Shown: in pieces, positions 42,353 through 51,453 of the stretch | Layout: every line of letters begins with the position of its first letter | Position numbering within the stretch: position 1 is the first letter of the stretch | Assembly (NCBI RefSeq): GCF_000212355.1 | Contig: NC_015496.1 | Location: 1,934,501-1,998,500 of the forward strand | Direction: 5' to 3' | Origin: Dokdonia sp. 4H-3-7-5 | GTDB lineage: Bacteria > Bacteroidota > Bacteroidia > Flavobacteriales > Flavobacteriaceae | Length of the DNA stretch: 64,000 nt | The notes under the pieces: model-generated | Seen by the model: only the letters and a program-made list of their open reading frames with translations | Databases searched by the model: none | What the model was told of the DNA's origin: nothing | Position numbers and translations under genes: made by a program

Positions 42353-42841
42353 ATGTCAAAATTCACAATGCCTATCAGATTTGCTTTTGCAATGAGCGGT
42401 GGCCTCATAGCGTACTTCTTAGTACTTTCTCTATTTAATTTGCATACTAATGTGCTATTCTCACTCTTTAATGGAGTGATCGTAGGCTTTGGTATATACG
42501 AGGTTATCAAGTACACACAAATCAAAAACGGAGCTACATATAGCTATACCGACGGTATGGTAAATGGAGTTGTCTCGGGATTTGTAGCAACTATCATTTT
42601 TACAGGGTTTTTTGCATTATATGCAGGAAACGTAAATCCAGAATTTTTAGATGGATTAATAGGTCCTTGGGAGCAAACGTATAATACAAGTATAGGTTCT
42701 GTGGTGTTTACAGTAGCGATTGCAGGTTTTGCAACTGCGGTATGCTTATCTCTTTGCTTTATGCAATTATTTAAGCCAAGTTGGAACACAGAAGGAACAA
42801 AGAAAGTATTAAAAGATAGAGGTGACTCTGTGAGAGGGTAA
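42353..42841 (+). CDS. DUF4199-family membrane protein
   Basis: A 162-aa protein with four hydrophobic segments (about 8-28, 33-52, 70-92 and 112-135), in the pattern of the DUF4199 family found across Bacteroidota. The function is unknown. It is followed by a strong bidirectional terminator. Confidence 0.8.
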   Translation: MSKFTMPIRFAFAMSGGLIAYFLVLSLFNLHTNVLFSLFNGVIVGFGIYEVIKYTQIKNGATYSYTDGMVNGVVSGFVATIIFTGFFALYAGNVNPEFLDGLIGPWEQTYNTSIGSVVFTVAIAGFATAVCLSLCFMQLFKPSWNTEGTKKVLKDRGDSVRG

Positions 42842-42861
42842 TTACTTAAAAATAGAAACAC

Positions 42862-42891
42862 AAAAAAAACCGCCAATTGGCGGTTTTTTTT
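42862..42891. terminator. Bidirectional terminator
   Basis: AAAAAAAACCGCC - AATT - GGCGGTTTTTTTT between the convergent DUF4199 and lipoprotein genes. Confidence 0.92.
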
Positions 42892-42909
42892 GATCTTGTG
42901 AGTTACGTT

Positions 42910-43479
42910 TTAATTTACTCTAGTTAGCGTTACGTCGCTAGATCCTTCTATGTTTATATCTATTCCTTCTGGTAAATCTAAAGGTACAGCATCTTCAAGA
43001 TCGCTAGTTATAAGAAGGGTAGTTGCGTTGAGAATTTCTATTGTCGAGCTTCCTGCATCTTGACCTCCGCTAATAAAATCATTGTCAACTTGGGCAGTTG
43101 TAAATCCTGTAAAAGTTAGTTGGTTTCCATCGATGCTCCAAGTTCCATTAGTGTCAACGTCTTCGATAGTAATTGTTTGGGTGAATTCTTCGCCATCTGT
43201 TGTTGAGGTTACTATGTAGTCATAAGATCCATTTGCAACCAGTGTGTTGTCTTCATTAAAAGTTACTGTGTAATCAAAGTTTGATCCGCTACCGTTTGAG
43301 GTAGATGAGATAGTTTGACCAGCAAAAGCATATGTAAGATCGCTGCTGAAGTTTAAATCTTGGATTGACCATGTTCCTACAATAAGATTTGTGTCAACAT
43401 CTGGAGCGTCATCTGTAGAGCAAGATGTAAGTGTAAATGTTAAAATGATTAATGTGATGATTGATTTTAAATGTTTCAT
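42910..43479 (-). CDS. Lipocalin-like lipoprotein
   Basis: A 189-aa lipoprotein (signal ending TLTSC, Cys20). The mature part is a run of beta strands opening with LIVGTWSIQDLNF, the GxW pattern of lipocalin-like domains common in Bacteroidota. Its surface is acidic, rich in Asp and Thr. The ligand is unknown. It is a stand-alone gene. Confidence 0.7.
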   Translation of the reverse strand: MKHLKSIITLIILTFTLTSCSTDDAPDVDTNLIVGTWSIQDLNFSSDLTYAFAGQTISSTSNGSGSNFDYTVTFNEDNTLVANGSYDYIVTSTTDGEEFTQTITIEDVDTNGTWSIDGNQLTFTGFTTAQVDNDFISGGQDAGSSTIEILNATTLLITSDLEDAVPLDLPEGIDINIEGSSDVTLTRVN

Positions 43480-43734
43480 TGTTAATTGATTGATTAGTTA
43501 AGTGAGCGAAAATATATCTACAATCGTTAAAGTGCAAATAAAAACGTTAAAATATTTTTTTCATAGGGTTATGTTTCTTATTAATAGTATTACTGTGCTG
43601 TTAAATAGGAGTTTGTTGTTTCAGCTTTGTAAGAATGAGACGTGGTGCCGGGTGATTATTGTAAGTTCATTTTAGAATTTCTGTAAGAATGTATTTGTAG
43701 AGTGATATTATTATATAAAAACAAATGATGCTTA
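43480..43734. other. Intergenic region without a recognised gene
   Basis: AT-rich spacer between the divergent lipoprotein and ribosomal genes. No ORF with coding character and no RNA gene is seen. It probably holds the lipoprotein promoter and the upstream control region of rplU. Confidence 0.5.
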
Positions 43735-43764
43735 TTGTAAATCTTAAGATAAATAGTATATTTG
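43735..43764 (+). promoter_or_regulatory. Promoter of rplU-rpmA
   Basis: TTG at 43735-43737, 19 nt, then TATATTTG at 43757-43764, a perfect match to TTG / TAnnTTTG. The leader is about 60 bases long and could carry ribosomal autoregulation. Confidence 0.75.
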
Positions 43765-43827
43765 CACCCGCTTAAACTGAGAGGTTTGGGCTATTATTAG
43801 TGTAATAACAATATTTAATTAATCGCT

Positions 43828-44490
43828 ATGTACGCAATTGTAGAGATAGCAGGGCAGCAATTTAAAGTTGCAAAAGACCAAAAAGTCTTTGTTAACCGCC
43901 TATCTACCGAAGAAGGAAAAACTGTCGATTTCGACAAAGTACTTTTGGTAGGAGACGGATCTAACATCACTTTAGGCGCCCCAGCTATAGACGGAGCTCT
44001 AGTAGGAGCAAAAGTCTTAAGACACCTTAAAGGTGACAAAGTAATCGTTTTCAAGAAGAAAAGACGTAAAGGATACCGTGTGAAAAACGGACACCGCCAG
44101 TCTCTTACTGAAATCGTAATTGAAAGTATCGCTACTTCTGGAGCTAAGAAAGCTGCTCCTAAGAAAGAAGAGAAAAAAGCTGAACCTAAAGCTGCTGCTC
44201 CTGCAAAGGAAACTGCACCTAAGGCTACTGCAAAAAAATCTTCTAAAGCAGACGATCTTAAAAAAGTAGAAGGTATCGGACCTAAAATTGCTGAAACTCT
44301 TGTAGAGGCAGGAATTTCAACTTTTGCAGAACTTGCAAAAACTGATGCTGCTAAGATTTCTGAAATTATCGCAGGTGTACGTGGAAATCACGTAACTGAC
44401 ACATGGCCAGCACAAGCACAAATGGCTGCTGATGGTAAGTGGGATGAGCTTAAGAAATGGCAAGACGAATTAGACGGTGGTAAAGCTTAA
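43828..44490 (+). CDS. rplU: Ribosomal protein bL21 with C-terminal helix-hairpin-helix extension
   Basis: Residues 1 to about 103 are normal bL21 (MYAIVEIAGQQFKVAKDQ, then RRKGYRVKNGHRQSLTEI). They continue into a Lys/Ala/Pro/Glu-rich linker (about 108-145) and a helix-hairpin-helix domain (about 148-185) with DDLKKVEGIGPKIAETL. The total of 220 aa is about double the usual bL21. The extension is known in flavobacterial L21 proteins and may contact rRNA. It is followed by rpmA, 40 bases downstream. Confidence 0.95.
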   Translation: MYAIVEIAGQQFKVAKDQKVFVNRLSTEEGKTVDFDKVLLVGDGSNITLGAPAIDGALVGAKVLRHLKGDKVIVFKKKRRKGYRVKNGHRQSLTEIVIESIATSGAKKAAPKKEEKKAEPKAAAPAKETAPKATAKKSSKADDLKKVEGIGPKIAETLVEAGISTFAELAKTDAAKISEIIAGVRGNHVTDTWPAQAQMAADGKWDELKKWQDELDGGKA

Positions 44491-44530
44491 TTGCTATACT
44501 ATCAAGTATAACTTATAAAACCGAAACAAG

Positions 44531-44791
44531 ATGGCTCACAAAAAAGGAGTTGGTAGTTCTAAAAACGGTCGCGAATCAGAATCGAAACGCTTAGGTGTTA
44601 AGATCTTTGGAGGACAAGCTGCAATCGCAGGGAACATCATCGTACGTCAAAGAGGTAATACGCATCACCCAGGTGAGAACGTATACGGAGGAAAAGATCA
44701 CACACTACACGCAAGAGTAGATGGTGTTGTAAAATTCCAAAAGAAAAGAGACAACAAATCTTACGTTTCTATCGTGCCTTTTGAGGCATAA
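44531..44791 (+). CDS. rpmA: Ribosomal protein bL27
   Basis: An 86-aa ribosomal protein of the 50S subunit with the conserved opening [20 protein letters not shown] and the [18 protein letters not shown] core. The N-terminal tail reaches the peptidyl-transferase centre and no cleavable leader is present. It is co-transcribed with rplU and ends before a strong terminator. Confidence 0.97.
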   Translation: MAHKKGVGSSKNGRESESKRLGVKIFGGQAAIAGNIIVRQRGNTHHPGENVYGGKDHTLHARVDGVVKFQKKRDNKSYVSIVPFEA

Positions 44792-44821
44792 TAAACGAGG
44801 ATAGTTTCTCAATTATCATAT

Positions 44822-44852
44822 AAAACCCTTACCGCAATGCGGTAAGGGTTTT
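44822..44852 (+). terminator. Terminator after rplU-rpmA
   Basis: AAAACCCTTACCGC - AAT - GCGGTAAGGGTTTT, a 14-bp perfect stem. Confidence 0.92.
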
Positions 44853-44925
44853 CTTGATTATACTCAGTTCAATAAGTGCTTATGGTTTTGGTATGTTGTT
44901 TGATGCGTTGTGTAAAACACATTAA

Positions 44926-45477
44926 ATGAGATGTATACTAAGTTTATTCTGTGTAGTTGTTTTACAATCATGTTTTCCAGTGGCAATAGCTCCTGACCTC
45001 AGTAATGGTTCTATTAAAAATGCTAAGAAGTTTAATAAAAAGCTGCCAAAGAGGTATTCATACATCTTTACAGACCCAAAAGATGCAGATGAGTTTTATA
45101 CTTACGTAAATACAAAGTATGACCTACAGCACAACTATGTAGAAGATAATGTGCCAGTAGTACTTGATGGAAATAATTATTATGTCTCGTTTTATGAAGT
45201 GAGTAAGAATACAAAAACTGTCAATTTACTAAGACCCTTAGCAAATAAAATGTTGGAAGAAAATGGGATAGGTCCTGTATTTAATGACGATCCTGTTAGA
45301 ATTTATGGCGACACATGGTATATCGCGCTTCTTATCACAGATGAGGACTTTAATGATGGTCTTAATCCATCATATGTAAATTTTGCAAGGGTAGAAGAGT
45401 TTGCCTCTTCTTTGCATGCAGAGTATTACAGTATGCGTAATTATAAGCAAGCGATTTTAACCGTAAAAAGGGATTAG
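44926..45477 (+). CDS. Hypothetical lipoprotein
   Basis: A 183-aa protein with a lipoprotein-type signal (FCVVVLQSCFP, Cys16). The mature part has mixed alpha/beta character with many Asp and Tyr residues. No known domain is recognised. It converges on the minus-strand gene at 45481 with only 3 bases between stop codons and no visible terminator. Confidence 0.7.
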   Translation: MRCILSLFCVVVLQSCFPVAIAPDLSNGSIKNAKKFNKKLPKRYSYIFTDPKDADEFYTYVNTKYDLQHNYVEDNVPVVLDGNNYYVSFYEVSKNTKTVNLLRPLANKMLEENGIGPVFNDDPVRIYGDTWYIALLITDEDFNDGLNPSYVNFARVEEFASSLHAEYYSMRNYKQAILTVKRD

Positions 45478-45480
45478 CGA

Positions 45481-46203
45481 TTAATCTTGTACAATGCTAT
45501 CTGTTCCTAAGTATCCATCATCCTTGTTATAATACCAAGCGCGGTTTTTAGGCATTTTAATACCTTCGATGAGAGCTATGTCATCAAGAAGAATATACTC
45601 GCCTGTAGTCTCATCGGTGCCTTTAAAGAATTGATATACTTCCAGGGCATACGTAGAGGGGTTAAAGTAAAATTGCCAAACATCTGAACCTACAGCTTCG
45701 TCATAAGTTATCTTTACCATGATAAATTTTTTTCCTTTGAAAGTGACATTTTTTACCATGGGATCTATTTGAGTTCCTGGATCATGTAACTTCATAGGAA
45801 GTCCGTACAAATAGGAATAGTAATCGCGATACATTCTTGTTCTCTCGCACTCTTTGCTATTAGTAGTTGTGGTGGTTACTTCTCCAGTCTCATCTGTATA
45901 TTTACAAGTGTCACTGCTTATCTCCCTAAACGAAGTTGTCTCTTCTTGTTCTGTGGTGAGATTAAAATATTCATTCGGGATGTCTAGTGTGATTGCGCTT
46001 TTTCTAGAGGCTTTTTCTGGCATATCAAGTGCTAGGGTAAATTCCCCTTGAAAAGTTGACCAATTACCATTAGGGTCATGAAATGCTATTGATTTTTTAA
46101 TAATCTCTGCACCTGTAACAGGTCTCAAAGATTGTGCAGTTGCAAAGTCCGCTTTCGCGAAAGCGAGACAATAAACAATACTCGTTATTAATAATTTTTT
46201 CAT
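45481..46203 (-). CDS. Secreted protein of the DUF6503 type
   Basis: A 240-aa protein with a signal peptide MKKLLITSIVYCLAFAKADF that contains a REP palindrome in frame (LAFAKAD). The mature part has repeated beta strands (for example WSTFQGEFTLALDMPEK and VTFKGKKFIMVKITYDE), like the lipoprotein-sorting-type folds that DUF6503 proteins resemble; the family assignment is tentative. ATG at 46203 is preferred over GTG at 46230. Its start codon is only 15 bases from that of the divergent metallopeptidase gene. Confidence 0.7.
   Translation of the reverse strand: MKKLLITSIVYCLAFAKADFATAQSLRPVTGAEIIKKSIAFHDPNGNWSTFQGEFTLALDMPEKASRKSAITLDIPNEYFNLTTEQEETTSFREISSDTCKYTDETGEVTTTTTNSKECERTRMYRDYYSYLYGLPMKLHDPGTQIDPMVKNVTFKGKKFIMVKITYDEAVGSDVWQFYFNPSTYALEVYQFFKGTDETTGEYILLDDIALIEGIKMPKNRAWYYNKDDGYLGTDSIVQD
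46150..46165. repeat. REP-like palindrome inside a signal-peptide coding region
   Basis: CGCTTTCGCGAAAGCG in frame on the minus strand, encoding part of Leu-Ala-Phe-Ala-Lys-Ala at the end of the signal peptide. Confidence 0.9.
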
Positions 46204-46218
46204 ACCTATGTTTTGAAG

Positions 46219-46893
46219 ATGAAGATACACATTGCTTTTTGGATTATCCTAACTAACTTTAGTATGCTCTTAACAGCACAGCAAGCAGATAAACCCTACT
46301 TTGAAAGTATGACAGAGAAAGATGTAATACCTACTGAGGATGCAGTGCTCAACCTTGAGAATAAAGTAATTCCTAAAGAAATTTATGATGAAGCTATACT
46401 TGCTTTAGAGCATTACCCAGAGTTGTGGAATACTGCAATAACTTTTCAGTTTAAAGACAATATAAAAAAGTCAACAATGCAGGCACAACCACGTTGGGCT
46501 AGTTTTTTAAAGTCTCGTAAAAAACGTGAATATATAATTCTTATTTCGAGAACGATACAAATAGATCAAGACGAGCTCAGTTTCTCTGAAGTGCCAAGTG
46601 ATGTGGTTACGGGATGGTTAGGGCATGAGCTAGGTCATGTAATGGATTATAGGGAACGTTCTGGGTTTGGGATGTTAGTTTTTGGGGTAAAGTATTTATA
46701 TTCTGGCGCTCATATTAAAGAAGTAGAACGTACCGCAGATGTATATGCCATTACGCATGGAATGGGAACCTATATTTTAAAAACTAAAAACTTTATACTC
46801 GACCATGCAAATATCTCTGAGGCTTATAAAGAACGCCTGCGCAGTTTATATATGTCGCCAGAAGAAGTCATGCACCTGCTAGAGCATAACTAG
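46219..46893 (+). CDS. Secreted zinc metallopeptidase-like protein (HELGH)
   Basis: A 224-aa protein with signal peptide IHIAFWIILTNFSMLLTAQQ. WLGHELGHVMDYRERSG carries HExxH (His136, Glu137, His140), and a second acidic site, EVERTADVYA, follows about 35 residues later, as in M48-type enzymes. No extended protease family is certain. ATG at 46219 is chosen over TTG at 46213. It diverges from the gene at 45481-46203. Confidence 0.72.
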   Translation: MKIHIAFWIILTNFSMLLTAQQADKPYFESMTEKDVIPTEDAVLNLENKVIPKEIYDEAILALEHYPELWNTAITFQFKDNIKKSTMQAQPRWASFLKSRKKREYIILISRTIQIDQDELSFSEVPSDVVTGWLGHELGHVMDYRERSGFGMLVFGVKYLYSGAHIKEVERTADVYAITHGMGTYILKTKNFILDHANISEAYKERLRSLYMSPEEVMHLLEHN

Positions 46894-46905
46894 CCAGATA
46901 TTTAT

Positions 46906-46941
46906 AAAAAACGGGTATCACTATTATGATACCCGTTTTTT
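46906..46941. terminator. Bidirectional terminator
   Basis: AAAAAACGGGTATCA - CTATTA - TGATACCCGTTTTTT between convergent genes. Confidence 0.92.
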
Positions 46942-46961
46942 TATAGTTGATTTTTTATAAA

Positions 46962-48482
46962 CTATTGCTTAGCAACAAAGTCTTCAAAGGTTTCAAATTT
47001 CTCTTCATCCATCACTTTCTCCATTTTTACTTGTCCTCCTTTTTTCTTGTTTTGACCACTCCATTCGTGAAAAATATTAGGGTCAATAGTGGTGACTTTT
47101 ACTCCTTTGAGAGATTTTCCTCTTGCCACTTTATAATTCTTGTTTGCTTCTTTTAAACTTTTATCTAGAGCCTCTGCAAGTTCGCTTTCATTTGTAGTTG
47201 CCGTTGTACCTAGATACCAGCAGTGGTAAAACTCTCCATCTATCTTTTTTGCACTCAATGTAAATTCAGGAATTTCAATATCAAATTGTTCTTCAAGTTC
47301 TCTCAAGGCTACTTCCATTTTATTTACAGAAAGTTGAGAGCCTACTACGTTTAAGAAAAACTTAGTCCGTCCTGTTATTTTAATTTCTGCTCTCTCTACA
47401 TCCGTAAAAGCAACCGTGTCACCTATAAGATATCTCCATGCGCCAGAAACCGTACTTATTATAAGGACGTAGTCTACATCTGTTTCTACTTCTTTTAAAG
47501 TAAGAGATGGAGCATCTTGTGATAGCGAGCCGTCATTATTGATATACTCTGGAGTGAAGGGTACAAATTCAAAGTAAATACCAGCATTAGTAGAAAGCTT
47601 CATAGAGGAAGTCTCAGGTCTGCTCTGGTAAGCCATGAACCCCTCAGATGCTAGATATGTGTCAATAACAGTAATATCTCTTCCTAGTAGTTGTCTAAAG
47701 CTCTTTTCGTAAGGTTTAAAGGCTACGCCTCCACTTGTAAAAACTTGTAGATTGGGCCAGATTTCATGAATATTTTCTACATTATGATAAGCAATTACTT
47801 CTTTAAGCATAAGCTCTATCCATGATGGAATCCCGCTCAGTGCGCCTATGTCCCAATTTTTGGCTCTTTCTGCAATTGTTTTTACGCGTTCATCCCAGTT
47901 TTCAATTTTGGCGATATCTTCTCCAGGCTTGTAAAATCCTTTAAACCAAAAAGGAATATTACTCGCTGTAATACCACTTATTTCACCCTCAAGAAATTCG
48001 TCATGTTCGATAAGATCTGTGGAGCTACCTAGAGCCATTACTTCTTTATCAAAAAAATCTGTTGGTAAGTCATAATGAGCAAGTGCAGATACTTGGGCAA
48101 GACTGGTGCTTCTTATGGCAGCAACCATTTCCTCCGTGACTGGAATTCTTTTGCTCGTTTTTCCAGTGGTACCACTAGAAAGTGCAAAATAGTGAGGTTT
48201 TCCAGGCCATGTTATATCTTCTAATCCATGTTTTATGCGATCCCACCACATACTATCCATCTGGTTATAATCGTGGTAAGGAACCATTTTTGAAAAGGCA
48301 GCTGCTTGATCTTCTTCTTCTAGTAGTTGAGAAAACCCATAATACTTTCCAAAGGCAGTATCCTTTGCAGTATTCAGCATATCTGCTAGAACCTGTTTCT
48401 GCTCTTGAATAGGATTAATGTCTGAGGATAATGTATCCTTTAAGTCAATTGCACTTTTTATTATAGATCCTAGAATAGCCAT
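46962..48482 (-). CDS. GH3 auxin-responsive-promoter-family acyl-adenylate protein
   Basis: A 506-aa protein of the plant GH3-like adenylate-forming superfamily. The ATP-binding signature ALSSGTTGKTSKRIPVT lies at about residues 88-104, and there is a second motif around YLASEGFMAYQ near 280. A C-terminal lid domain (about 390-506) follows. It probably activates a carboxylic acid with ATP; the acceptor is unknown in bacteria. ATG at 48482 (MAILGSII) fits the conserved opening better than 48518. It is a stand-alone gene. Confidence 0.85.
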   Translation of the reverse strand: MAILGSIIKSAIDLKDTLSSDINPIQEQKQVLADMLNTAKDTAFGKYYGFSQLLEEEDQAAAFSKMVPYHDYNQMDSMWWDRIKHGLEDITWPGKPHYFALSSGTTGKTSKRIPVTEEMVAAIRSTSLAQVSALAHYDLPTDFFDKEVMALGSSTDLIEHDEFLEGEISGITASNIPFWFKGFYKPGEDIAKIENWDERVKTIAERAKNWDIGALSGIPSWIELMLKEVIAYHNVENIHEIWPNLQVFTSGGVAFKPYEKSFRQLLGRDITVIDTYLASEGFMAYQSRPETSSMKLSTNAGIYFEFVPFTPEYINNDGSLSQDAPSLTLKEVETDVDYVLIISTVSGAWRYLIGDTVAFTDVERAEIKITGRTKFFLNVVGSQLSVNKMEVALRELEEQFDIEIPEFTLSAKKIDGEFYHCWYLGTTATTNESELAEALDKSLKEANKNYKVARGKSLKGVKVTTIDPNIFHEWSGQNKKKGGQVKMEKVMDEEKFETFEDFVAKQ

Positions 48483-48580
48483 GGTTGTGATTGTTTTTAC
48501 AAATATGTTAAATCTCACTATAAAGTTAATATAGATTGTAGCAAGTTTAACCCGATGTTAAGGAAGAATTGTGAAAAGAT

Positions 48581-48606
48581 ATAGCCACTCTTTGCAGAGT
48601 GGCTAT
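48581..48606 (-). terminator. Terminator-like hairpin after the astacin gene
   Basis: ATAGCCACTCT - TTGC - AGAGTGGCTAT, an 11-bp perfect stem, 20 bases beyond the stop. Confidence 0.75.
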
Positions 48607-48626
48607 TGATAGATATTTATAAAAGC

Positions 48627-49787
48627 CTAACCACAATCGCCTATACGATCCCAACTAGATGATAAACGTTCATAAAGCCCGCCTTGGTAGGTCACAAAAT
48701 CACCTACACTATAACTTTGATTACCATTGTATGCTGGCACACCTTCGCATATATCTGCAGGTGGTTGATTGCTTCCGCAAGGACCTAGGTTTGTCCAACC
48801 GCCATTTACACGTTCATAAAGATTGCCTTGGTAAGTCACTTGATTGCCAATAGTATAATTTGTGTTGCTATTGTATGCAGCTACACCATCACAAATGTCT
48901 CCACTATTACCTCCGTCGCCACCATCACCTGGGTACATGATATTGATGCCAGTAATATCTCCATTAGAGAGTGCTGTGCGGTTTGTAGTATATGTGGAAC
49001 CATCTTTTTTTGTGATGGTAGGTTGGCCATTTTTGCTAAAAGCAAAAGAGCTATAGAGCATTACAGAATTAAAATCAAGCTGGGCTGTATATTCTGTTCC
49101 ATCTTGTCCTTGTGCAACATATGTTAGAAAGTTATAATCCACTCCATCTTGTACATTGTTTAGGTTGATGGTGAGGTAGTCATCACGATCTGCGCGACTT
49201 TGTTCGTGCCATAAACCTACGGCATGACCTATTTCATGAATGGTGCTACCCGTAGAGCAACCGCTTGCAAGTGTAATGTCTTGGCGGCCACCTATTCTTC
49301 CTACATATGAAGAACAACCACTACCAGGAGTGAAGTAGACATAGTCAGCTTGGTTTGTGCGTTGTACAAAACGTACAGAAGTGCTCGCTTCCCAGTTTGC
49401 TATGGCATTTGTAACACGAGCTTGATTAGGAAGACTAGGATTTATAGCATAATACACGGTATTGTTTGCCCATCTACCTCCAGTACGTCCAGTGCTGCGA
49501 GTAGCATCCGTGCTTTCTTGTAGTTGATTTTTTGAGAAGATTATATCTCCTTCAAAGACATAAGTGTCATTTATGGTAGCCACTTCTAGACTATGTAAGC
49601 CGTAAAAGAGGTTTTGTGATTTTCCTTTTTGACCTGGGAAAGCTTCTTCTGCTTTCTCGATGTCATTTGATTGGATTTCTACAGTGGTGTTTTCTGCTTC
49701 GCTGATTTCATTAATGTCTTCTTTCTCACAAGAATTAAATAGACATAATGATAAGGCACAAGCGACTGCTAGATGAAAATTTTTCAT
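48627..49787 (-). CDS. Secreted astacin (M12A) metallopeptidase with two C-terminal CBM5/12-like modules
   Basis: A 386-aa lipoprotein (Cys20 in LFNSC) with a propeptide-like region (about 25-100). The astacin catalytic domain (about 104-290) carries HEIGHAVGLWHEQSRADRD; the zinc ligands are His184, His188 and His194. The Met-turn region MLYSS lies near 243. Two similar modules of about 42 residues (about 296-340 and 345-386) with VTYQGNLYERVNGGW-like cores resemble CBM5/12 chitin-binding domains. It is a likely surface or secreted protease for biopolymer use. Confidence 0.88.
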   Translation of the reverse strand: MKNFHLAVACALSLCLFNSCEKEDINEISEAENTTVEIQSNDIEKAEEAFPGQKGKSQNLFYGLHSLEVATINDTYVFEGDIIFSKNQLQESTDATRSTGRTGGRWANNTVYYAINPSLPNQARVTNAIANWEASTSVRFVQRTNQADYVYFTPGSGCSSYVGRIGGRQDITLASGCSTGSTIHEIGHAVGLWHEQSRADRDDYLTINLNNVQDGVDYNFLTYVAQGQDGTEYTAQLDFNSVMLYSSFAFSKNGQPTITKKDGSTYTTNRTALSNGDITGINIMYPGDGGDGGNSGDICDGVAAYNSNTNYTIGNQVTYQGNLYERVNGGWTNLGPCGSNQPPADICEGVPAYNGNQSYSVGDFVTYQGGLYERLSSSWDRIGDCG

Positions 49788-50047
49788 AATTGGATTTTAA
49801 ATTAAAAAGGTTAATTCCAAAATCACTTATCGCGGCCGCAGAAAGTTGTCTTGAATGTTTGTATGAATACAGTAAAAAAATACTGTAATGGTTACAAATA
49901 TTTAAACGTGAGAAAATTCTTATTGGATTATATGAATTTTGTTAAAAAATATAGATTACTGATTAGCAATTATTTAAAGTGCATAATCGTTAAAATTTTA
50001 ACATTTAGCTTAAGTTTATAAGAAGATATGGTGGTTAAAACTTACGC

Positions 50048-50506
50048 TTATTTTAAATACAAGCAATTATATTGATAATCAATAATCCCTTTTCCTGCAT
50101 TGAGTACATCTGCTCCTAGAATTCCATGAACAGGAGCAGCATCGTGATTTTTCAGTGCTGTATTTACATGTGACATATCAAAGAGGACGATGTCTAGTTT
50201 TTTATATTCCCATTTTTGAATGGTAATGGTATTTTTTCGCGAAAGCTTAGTAATCATATCAGTTGCGCCAGCACCTGCAGCTAGGACTTCACTGTCTTCA
50301 GAAAGTAGCCCAAACAACTCTGCAAATTCAAAGTCTATGCACGAACTAGAAGCTCCTGTATCAAGTATGAAGGAACCTTCTACACCATTAATTCTTGCTT
50401 TCATTTCAAGATGATTAGTCACGGTAGGGAAAAGGCGTGAACGGCAATATTTTTTTGAAAGTAGAAACTCGCGTAATGAAGGCATATTTATTAGTGTATT
50501 ACTCAA
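50048..50506 (-). CDS. Retropepsin-like aspartic protease
   Basis: A 152-aa protein with the active-site motif FILDTGASSSCID at about residues 40-52 and the flap-like region after it; HGILGADVL near 125-133 is the conserved second glycine motif. A single Asp motif means it should work as a homodimer. There is no signal peptide. A decayed REP-like palindrome lies in frame. The substrate is unknown. Confidence 0.78.
   Translation of the reverse strand: MSNTLINMPSLREFLLSKKYCRSRLFPTVTNHLEMKARINGVEGSFILDTGASSSCIDFEFAELFGLLSEDSEVLAAGAGATDMITKLSRKNTITIQKWEYKKLDIVLFDMSHVNTALKNHDAAPVHGILGADVLNAGKGIIDYQYNCLYLK
50235..50250. repeat. Degenerate REP-like half palindrome inside the aspartic protease gene
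   Basis: TTTCGCGAAAGCTTAG keeps the centre TTTCGCGAAA and the right arm start, but the left arm is lost. Confidence 0.5.
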
Positions 50507-50606
50507 AAATACTACAATCCTATAGACTTACAGCTTTGTAAAGCATTGCTCAAGTTTATGTGTTTTCCCTTCTCTCTTTTCTATGCGCTAGCTATTTTTG
50601 TGGTCT

Positions 50607-51383
50607 ATGAATTTTACAGATACCCATACCCATTTATACAGCGAGTCTTTTGATGAAGATCAGGACGTGATGATACAACGAGCAATTGACGCTGGCGTAA
50701 ACAGATTTTTTATTCCTGCGATAGACTCTGAGTATACAGAGCGTATGTATGCGTTAGAAAAAAACTATCCAGATCATATGTTTTTAATGGCGGGTCTACA
50801 TCCTACGCATGTTAAGGAGAATTACGAAGAAGAGCTGGCGCATGTGGAGGCACAATTTGCCGCTCGTGATTTTTATGCAGTAGGGGAGATAGGGATAGAT
50901 TTGTATTGGGATAAGTCTACTTTAGAAATTCAGCGAGATGCTTTCAAACGACAAATACAACTAGCCAAAAAGTATCAAAAACCTATCGTCATACACTGTA
51001 GAGAGGCATTTGACGAAGTTTTTGAAGTATTAGAAAGTGAGAAAGGAGATGATCTCTTTGGGATTTTTCACTGCTTTTCTGGAACTAAAGAACAAGCAGA
51101 GCAGGCTATCAGCTATAACATGAAACTTGGGATAGGTGGTGTAGCAACCTTTAAAAATGGTAAAATCGATCAATTTCTAGCGGAGATACCGTTATCACAT
51201 ATTGTACTAGAAACAGATGCGCCGTATTTGAGTCCTGTGCCGTATCGTGGTAAACGTAATGAAAGTAGCTACGTGGTTTTAGTAGCCGAAAAGTTGGCGA
51301 CAATTTATCAAAAACCTTTAGATGAAATCGCTGCAATAACAAGTAGCAATGCAGATGAAGTGTTTTTTACAAAGCGTGCATAG
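50607..51383 (+). CDS. tatD: TatD-family metal-dependent hydrolase/DNase
   Basis: A 258-aa TIM-barrel hydrolase. FTDTHTHLYS carries the first metal His pair, and GEIGIDLYWDKS, PIVIHCREAFDE, GIFHCFSGT and LETDAPYLSPVPYRGKRNE are the successive TatD motifs. It is a 3'-5' exonuclease or DNase-type enzyme of the cytoplasm. ATG at 50607 is used in place of an upstream TTG at 50598. It lies upstream of the acyltransferase and asparaginase genes, all on the plus strand, with a 70-base gap. Confidence 0.92.
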   Translation: MNFTDTHTHLYSESFDEDQDVMIQRAIDAGVNRFFIPAIDSEYTERMYALEKNYPDHMFLMAGLHPTHVKENYEEELAHVEAQFAARDFYAVGEIGIDLYWDKSTLEIQRDAFKRQIQLAKKYQKPIVIHCREAFDEVFEVLESEKGDDLFGIFHCFSGTKEQAEQAISYNMKLGIGGVATFKNGKIDQFLAEIPLSHIVLETDAPYLSPVPYRGKRNESSYVVLVAEKLATIYQKPLDEIAAITSSNADEVFFTKRA

Positions 51384-51453
51384 CATCTTCTTGTAAATAG
51401 TAGATGAAGACTCAAAATATTTTGTTCTTTTGTGACAAACAATCCAGACTATT

